In this document: positions 56,561-64,000 of the stretch, in pieces | Layout: every line of letters starts with the position of its first letter | Position numbering within the stretch: the stretch's first letter is position 1 | Assembly (NCBI GenBank): GCA_000611775.1 | Contig: KK106981.1 | Location: 1,190,162 to 1,254,161, forward strand | Length of the DNA stretch: 64,000 nt | Direction: 5' to 3' | Origin: Umbilicaria muhlenbergii | Lineage: Eukaryota > Ascomycota > Lecanoromycetes > Umbilicariales > Umbilicariaceae | The notes under the pieces: model-generated | What the model was told of the DNA's origin: nothing | Database searches by the model: none | Seen by the model: the letters and a program-made list of their open reading frames with translations, nothing else | Program-made: the position numbers and the translations under genes

Positions 56561-59319
56561 CTCAGATATTTTCGCTTAGAGAGATACAGTTTTAGCGCTT
56601 ATATTCTAGATCTGAGCACTCATTTAGCAACTTGTTGTTGCCATGAGCGCACATTCACCACATATACATAATTAATATTTCCCTCAGCCAGTCATCCTGC
56701 TCATCATTGATCTATGCTAGGCTACTTATTCTACATTTGAAAGCTCTGATCAACATCTTCCTTCCTCAACAAAGTCAGCCTCTGAATGACTTGCTCCTGC
56801 TCCTTATTCCTCATATTCTTCTGATAGAAGATTATCCCCTTCATTTTCTCTCATCAAGACATTCAGTTTCCTAACCCCTTCTCAGTCATCTTCAATGATG
56901 AAACCTGAGTAATCATGCCTGTCAAGAGCTTTCTTCTGCGCATTCATAAATCACGCCTTGTTGAACCTAGACTTGCTTTCATCCTCAAGATGAGCACTGA
57001 GGTTGATGATGAACTCATTGATGAAGTCAACCAGGTCTGCCTGAATTTGCTTCAAAAAGGTAATGATGTTGAGGAGGTCTCAGTCATCATCATAGGCCTG
57101 CTGAAGTGCTTTGTTAATCATGAGCATCTGATGCATGATCTTTTTCAACTTGTTTTTCATCTGTGTCACCTCTTCACTCATTACCTTCCTGATTGCCTTC
57201 TTCTCTGTCATGTTATGATTTTCAAGTGTATTACTTAAAGATTGTCCTTCTGACCTGATGCTCATGCTCAACAGCCTCAACTTCATCTCTGAGAGTTGAT
57301 CTACCTTCATCAAGCTCAGTAATGCTGGTTCTTGCATGATCAGTCATGAGGTCTTCAGTTGAGCAGGTTTTTCAGTCAACAGTGAGGGCTTCATGAGCTG
57401 TATGAGTTCTAGGTGCTTACTTGACCTTAGAAACCTCATGATGATGACTGTGTAATCAAATTTAAAGTCTCCTTGAATGGATGACCTCTCACTTAAACTT
57501 CACTCACTTGCTTTTCACTTTTTTACCTTCTTTTTCACATCTTTCTTTAATATCACTGAATCCCCTTTCCTTGCTCCTGCCTCATTGATGAACTCATATT
57601 GACCTCATCAGACCTGATTGTATCATCCAGCCCCTCAGTTTTCTTTATCAGACTGAACTTTGAGCTTGACAGCTGAGCTCAGACTGTATCATATGACTTT
57701 AAGAGCTCTGTTTGCATCAAAGTCTACCTTGTATTGAGTCACTTGATTATTGATAATGAGCTGTTTTATCACCTGTTGCATCAGGTGATTGATGAGCTTC
57801 ACATTCATTAATGAAGCTGTGTTTATGTCTTTCACGTCATATGAACTTCAATTGAACTCATGATAATAGACTGATCAGTCTGCAAAGTTCATGTTGATCA
57901 GGATCTTCTTATGACTCATGATGATGTTTTTTCTGACTGATCCTCCCTCCTTGTATATCTTCAGAATGTGAGATGAGCTCAGAATCTTGATCTCATCTTC
58001 TTAATTACTTTCTTTGATGATTGTTTTTGCTCTCTTCAGTTTGAGAACCTCAGCTGATGCAGAATTAAGGTGATCATCCTTCTTCAACATCTTAAGTTTC
58101 ACTGAATTAAATTGAAGACCTGACCTCAACCTTGCTTCTCTTGAGGTGTGAGTAGGCTCTGAGGTAGAAGCTCACTTTGTGATGTCAGTCAACTGAGATG
58201 TCATGAGATGAATGATATCTGATGTTATGTCATGAGATGTATGAGGGCTTATGAGCTGTGATGAGAAGATTCTTGATCAGGTTTCAGGCTTTGAATGTGT
58301 CTGAGCAGATGAGTGATTGTTGACAGTAAAGCTTGATGCACTGAGTTTCATTCTCAATGAAGTCATGTGTAACATGAGCTTGATGAAGTTAAACTCATCT
58401 TTTCTTAATGCTGATGAGGTCAATGCAAGGTATTCCTTGATTAATGAGAGCTGATTAAGTATGAATAATGATCACAGTTCTTTTGATGTGAAATGGCTCA
58501 TCAAGTGAAATGTATCAATTAAATTATTAAACCTGACTGACTGAGCTGAGTGAGGCAGGTGATCTCATGACAGTGTAAGAGGGTGAGTGTATGACAGAGC
58601 ATCATAGTGGTGTTTGAACAGGATGTCATAAGCAATATAGTCATGATAAGTCAATGCAATGATTATATGTCTTCTATTCAGTGACAAAACTGATCACTGA
58701 GGAAGCAGGTTTCTGAACCTCCTTGTGAAGAGTTTTACTTGATGTCAAGGTGCTAGGCGCTGAGTCATCATATCTATATAATGTCATACTATAGTGTCAT
58801 ACTATAATGTTGTATTAGTGTTGTACTGTCATATTATTATATGATGGCCCTGACACAGCATTCCCCTTCTCATGACGCCATCCCTGGAGTCAACTGACCG
58901 CTCATAAACTTCATTACGATGTTGTAACAGTTGAGGTTGTAGAGTGGTCACGCAGGACTGCACTAAAGTAAGGCTGATCACATGCCTCACTTAATTGTGA
59001 TGATATCACGCTGGCAGTAAGCTTTCTTCATAACATAAACATTGAAAATCACAATGTTTACTGTAGGTTCAAAACATCTCTTTCCTTGTGTTTCTTCTTC
59101 ATTGTTTCTATTATAACATGTCATCATACTTCTCATGATTTTTCTGCAGCTCATTGAGTGACCTGATGACTTCATGACATCATCCCTCATTGCAGAGGTG
59201 TTCACCTCATGAAGGGAGCATCATGAAGCTTGCAGCTCATGCTTCATTTATGATGTCATACTTCCTGTCATACTTCATATGAATGCTAACATGATATATA
59301 GGCAATCAATACTTGAACT
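56561..59319 (-). mobile_element. Unclassified decayed repeat DNA with minus-strand coding character
   Basis: The stretch is extremely rich in TGA and TCA and nearly lacks CG. On the minus strand, from about 58200 down to 57080, long protein-like stretches rich in Lys, Ile and Leu can be followed, separated by interruptions; the longest open one is 57080-57337 (85 aa, helical). This suggests an old element oriented opposite to its right neighbour. No diagnostic enzyme motif was seen, so class and ends are unknown. Confidence 0.4.
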
Positions 59320-62300
59320 TGTTACACCTCTCACTAAATGGTACCTGAATGGTACACATAGCAGGCGTACATATGGTACTGCTCATGATGCTCAGGGCAT
59401 GAGCACCTTGAGCACTCAACTGCTCATGATGCTCAGGACATGAGCACCTTGAGCACTTGATCACTCATGATGCTCAGGACATGAGCACCCCTGAGCAGTA
59501 AAATTACACATGTAGAGCAGTACAGTCACACATGAGTCTTTTAAAATATTATATAATCACAGGTAGATTCATAGTTAAGAGCTCATGCTCAACTCATGTA
59601 TCAAATGCAATCTCATAGGTCTATTACCTTCTAGCTTATTCAAGTCTACATGTGATCAGTAGTTCATTGAATCAAGTGCTGTGATTAAATGAACATTGAT
59701 ATAGTTCATTGAATGATTATATTATCTTCATCACTATGACACCACCTGTTACACTTTGAGCATCATCATTAAAATATCAGTCATGAAATGAACTGTGACT
59801 CATGAGTTCCTCAAGAAAATGGCAACCTTCAGCTGTGACTCATCAGTCATTGAGAGTTCAGCGTCATCAGAGATGAAGATCAAGATCTCATCATCAGACA
59901 AGTTCTTAAAAAAGTGAAGGATGTTGAGTTCATTCCTCACTCAGCTTGATACTTACATTCACCTCAATCACATTATGTTCAAGAAGAAAGTTGATAAGAT
60001 GTTATATGCATCTTCTTACCTGAGGTCTGATGCCCTCAATTGATTTGAGCTGACCCTCTGAGATTATATGAAAAATGAGAAGAAGGATCATGATGATGAA
60101 ATGAATAAAATCTTCTTCAGTCTAAAGGAGTTCAAGAAACAGATAAGAATCATGTTTGAGATCATTAATCAGGAAAGGACTGCAGAGTGAGAAATCTGCA
60201 ATATTATGCAGAAAGAAGCTGTTATGATGTATGTAATCAACTTTCAGAGACATGCTGCATACATGAATTGAGATGACACTGTCTTGATCATGCAGTACTA
60301 CAAGGGCCTAAAGGACTTCATCAAAGATGAAATCTCTTAATCAGAGTGATCAAGCACCTTAGTCAAGATGATTAAAAAGTCAGTCATCATCAACAATCAC
60401 GTGTATGAAAGATCTATGAAGAAAAGCCAGAAGAATTATGTATCACCAAAGGTGAACAAGCCTCACAAAAGCACTCAGTATAACAATCAACCTTATTACA
60501 GCCCTCAGTCAATGAAGATTGATGTGACTTTCTGAAGAAATCAATTTCAGAGAGGAATCAAGCAGTTACTTAAAGATATTAAGATCAAAGGAAATTGTTA
60601 TAGCTGTGAAAAGCCAGGACATTTCACACGCAATTGTTGAGTCTCAACAAAAGTCTTTTTATCAAAGAAGAAGACATATGCTGCTGTGCTAAAGAAGTCA
60701 GCACTGAAACAATCAGTTCAGCACAACACTATGTCTTGAACAGCTTGTTATGATGACAGCTGCACAGTTCATCAGAGTGACAAAGATGACTCTGAATGAT
60801 TTTCATGTTAATCAAAGAAAGCAAAAGAATATATCACAACCTCTCACTGAGATTCTGTTGCAGACGCAGAAAAACACCAAGCTAGATGAGAGGAATTCAG
60901 TCAGGAGGATGATTATGTTGACAGTGACAACATGATATCTTCATTCAGTGAGGAGGAAGACTTTGTGGAAGTAACATCTTCTGAAGGTTCAGAAGAACTC
61001 ATGAAAGAAGACAATAATAAATGATTAACTACTCATGAAGAAAGGTGAATTCAAATGTATACTGAAATACTTGACACCCTCAGCAAAAAGGAGAAGTATG
61101 CAGAGTGAGTAGCAGAAGTGAAGGATCAGATCTTTTACATTATTTAAAACACATTTACACAGAATCAGAATCATGAGGACATCAATTATTGAGATATAAT
61201 TAAAGAGACACCTCTGAAAGGTTCTCAGTTCATCATCAGAGGAGGATATGTTACCTCTGACAGAGCACACATCTCATGAGAACTTCAAATGAGAGTATGA
61301 GAACTCTGAAGTGAATACTTCAAGAGAGATCTGAACAAACATTCAGCAGAGAGAGTGGATTCAGAAGACTTTAAGTATGTAAGAAAGAATTTAAGTTTCT
61401 CCCCTTTTAATTCAAAAAACTAGAAGGCCCTCTGAGTCAGAGGCCTCTGAAGATGCTTACTTTGAAGTCTTCAAGCAGTGAACAACAACAAGAGTTTGCT
61501 GCTGCAGTGCAAGAAGACATGAGTAACTTTCATGTTTAAATCAAAGTCAATGATCAGTCAGCCTGACTGCTAATAGACAGCAGCTGCACAGGGAACTTCA
61601 TGAACTCAGAATTTGCTGCAAAACACGCAATTCAGACATAGGTGAAGCAAAACCCCTTTAAACTTCAAGGGTTTAATGAGACCTTTATGAAACATAACAA
61701 TGAATGAGTAAACTGAGAAATGATTCCTACTCTCATGCGTTTAGGTTGACATTGAGAGAAGATTCAATTCAACATAACAGAGCAACCAGGGAGTGATATA
61801 ATCCTGAGAATATCATGACTTCAAGCAGTCAATCCAATGATTGATTGAGCTGAAAATGAGATATACTTCATTAAGAGTGATAATTTTAACAAGTTATATT
61901 CAGTCCTGAACTCACCTGAAGGTGTGAAGATCTTCATTATGACAGCAGAAGAAATGCATGAGGAACTGAAGAATCCTGACATGAAGATACTATGAAGCAG
62001 GTGAGTTGATGATGACTGAGACTCTGTTATCAAGCTATCTATCCCTAAAGAATATAAAGACTTCAAGGAATTGTTTACAGCTGTAAAGAATCAAGATGCC
62101 TTGCTAAAACATTAAGAATGAGATCATGAAATTAAGATCATGAAAGGTTGCACGTCAATGAAGCAACCTATTTACTCATTGTCACCTCAGAAGTTAAACA
62201 CTTTATGAGAATACTTAAAGGAGAATTTATGAAAAGAATTCATATGAGAATCATAATCTTCAGCTGAATATTCAATACTGTTCATACCAAAATCAGACGG

Positions 62301-64000
62301 GTCACTCAGGTTGTGTGTCAACTATCAAGCATTGAACAACATTATCATCAAGAACAGTTACCCTTTGCTGCTCATTTCAGAATTGCAGGATCAATTTCAG
62401 AGAGTGTAATGATTCATCAAATTCAATATTCCAGGAGCCTTCAACCAGATTCATATCAAAGAAGGAGATGAATGAAAAACTGTGTTTTGAACAAGATTCA
62501 GACTCTATGAGTACCTGATAATGCCTTTCAGATTGACAAACACGTCAGTAACTTTTCAGGCTTTTATTAATAACATGCTGTGAGAGTATTTAAATCAGTT
62601 TGTAATCATCTACCTCAATGACATACTGATCTACTTCAAGTTGAAGGAACAGCATGTTCATAAAGTTCTACAGGCGCTTCAAGATGCAGGACTACAGGTA
62701 AAGCCTGAGAAAAATCTTTTTCATTTCAAAGAAGTACACTTCTTAGGTTTCATTGTAACATTAAAAGGGTTATGAATGAACTCTGAGAAGATACAATCTG
62801 TGATCAAATGATCAGTATCAAAGAACATCAAGGAAGTACAATCCTTCCTTGAGTTCACAAACTTCTATAGAAAGTTTATTGAGAAGTATTCAAAGATTGC
62901 ATCACCTTTAACAAAGTTGATCAAGAAAGATCAGAAATTCAAGTGATCACCTGAAGCACAGAAAGCCTTCAATGAGTTGAAGAAGAAGTTCACTTCTCAA
63001 CTGATTCTCATGAGTTTTGACCCTGAGAAACTTATTACGCTTGAGATGAACGCGTCAGATGAAGCTATAGGAGCATGCATCAATCAGTCAGATGATAAGA
63101 AATGTTTATGATCAGTAGCTTTCTATTTGAGAAAGTTCTCAAGTGCTGAAATAAGTTATGAAATACATGACAAGGAGCTGTTAACTATTGTTAATGCATT
63201 TAAGTAATGACGTGTGTATTTGAAAGGACCTAAACATGAGGTTTAAGTATATTCAAATCATAAAAATCTGTTGTATTTCATGACAATGAAAGTCTTAAAT
63301 TGAAGACAGGTACGTTGATCAGAAGAATTATCACAGTACAATTTCAGAATTCATTATCAAAAAGAATCAGAGAACATCAAAGCAGACACTTTCAGTTGAT
63401 GAGTTGATTACTTACAAGATAAGCTGATCATCAGTCATGTTATTCTTCAGGAGGATGAGCAAGAGAACATGTCTTTCAATAAACAATTCAACCTCATCAT
63501 ATGAATAGAGGACAACATTTTCAAAAATGAGATTTAAAAAGTGTTGAAGAATGATAAGTTAGCACAACAAGTTCTTCAGAATATAAGGGATCATGAAAGC
63601 TTCAAAAAGAAGGAAGACTTATTACTTTTTCAAGACTTAATTTATGTTCCTGTTAATCTTCAATGGAAACTAACAGAGGAAAGTCATTTCAACAAGACAC
63701 ATGATCATCAAGGAATTGACAAAACAATAAAATAACTCACAAGGACTTATTACTTTTCACACATGAGAAAGAAAGTTGAAGAGATCATTTAAAAATGCAA
63801 CATCTGCTGAAGAAGCAAAGCAGATCAACATAAGTCATACAATTTATTCAAGTCATCAAGAACACTGTTGAAACCATGAGCAAGCATCACATTAAACTTT
63901 GTGATTAAGCTATCAAAGTTGAAAGAACCCCTGATGAAAGCAGTTTATGATTTGATATTAATTATCACTGATAGACTCATGAAGTACGGATACTTCATAT
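59320..64000 (+). mobile_element. Second Ty3/Gypsy element, decayed and cut by the window end
   Basis: A gag-pol fossil runs to the right edge. Gag-like text covers about 59820-60660, with a CX2CX4HX4C knuckle at 60596-60637. It is followed by a protease-like block near 61540-61640, reverse transcriptase (about 62270-62720, with a YLNDILIYF active-site block), RNase H (about 63000-63380) and the start of integrase (from about 63540). The text resembles the common ascomycete chromovirus-like Gypsy elements and differs from the first element. A possible 5' LTR of 434 bp begins TGTTACACC at 59320 and ends TGTTACA at 59753, but its partner is outside the window. The copy is broken many dozens of times and is old. 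Confidence 0.8.
59381..59499. repeat. Three tandem copies of a 41-42 bp unit
   Basis: Copies begin near 59381, 59422 and 59464 with CTCATGATGCTCAGG and include CATGAGCACC. They fall within the possible 5' LTR of the second Ty3/Gypsy element. Confidence 0.85.

Noticed and set aside
38640-64000. TGA read as a sense codon in the retroelement genes
   Set aside because: In-frame TGA falls at sites that relatives fill with more than one kind of residue, and other stops occur too. Host genes in the window use the standard code. Mutational decay explains it better.

Overview
The window reads as nuclear DNA of a filamentous ascomycete (Pezizomycotina). The evidence is compact genes with short GT-AG introns (about 46-79 bp), fungal-specific families (allantoate/nicotinate-type and DHA1-type MFS carriers, a DUF7025-like AAA ATPase, an HSP70-like ATPase), and degraded Ty3/Gypsy elements. 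Assignment to Dothideomycetes is only an inference from gene style. No bacterial, CRISPR or rRNA features were seen.

Positions 1-31200 form a gene-rich, mostly intact core. In order it holds a partial exon and relics (1-4050), a nine-exon MFS anion/nicotinate-type transporter (minus), UBC1 (minus) divergent from RPT2 (plus), a 1267-residue coiled-coil protein (plus), a DHA1-type MFS drug/polyamine carrier with one apparent frameshift (minus), cyclin H/Ccl1 (plus), an AAA ATPase (plus), two low-complexity proteins on the minus strand and a small zinc-finger-type protein (plus). UBC1 (ubiquitin transfer) and RPT2 (proteasome base ATPase) work in one pathway and share a 0.64-kb promoter. Cyclin H is the CDK-activating/TFIIH cyclin.

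Positions 31200-38420 are a decaying transition zone. It has a broken multi-pass membrane protein gene, a broken C2H2 finger gene, a tRNA-Ala-like locus with extra sequence in an AT-rich pocket, six perfect 17-bp repeats and an ORF containing an internal duplication.

Positions 38424-47233 are one LTR retrotransposon of the Ty3/Gypsy type. It has 185-bp LTRs differing at one site, a 4-bp target duplication, a heavily decayed gag-pol and an extra, much better preserved open frame between integrase and the 3' LTR. Positions 47234-54500 are an accessory island with minisatellites, an intact six-exon HSP70-like gene, a membrane-anchored hypothetical protein and a small helical protein. Positions 55600-64000 are old repeat DNA, ending in a second, decayed Ty3/Gypsy copy cut by the window edge. 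The repeat DNA shares an extreme excess of TGA and TCA trinucleotides that the host genes and the first element's own LTRs lack.
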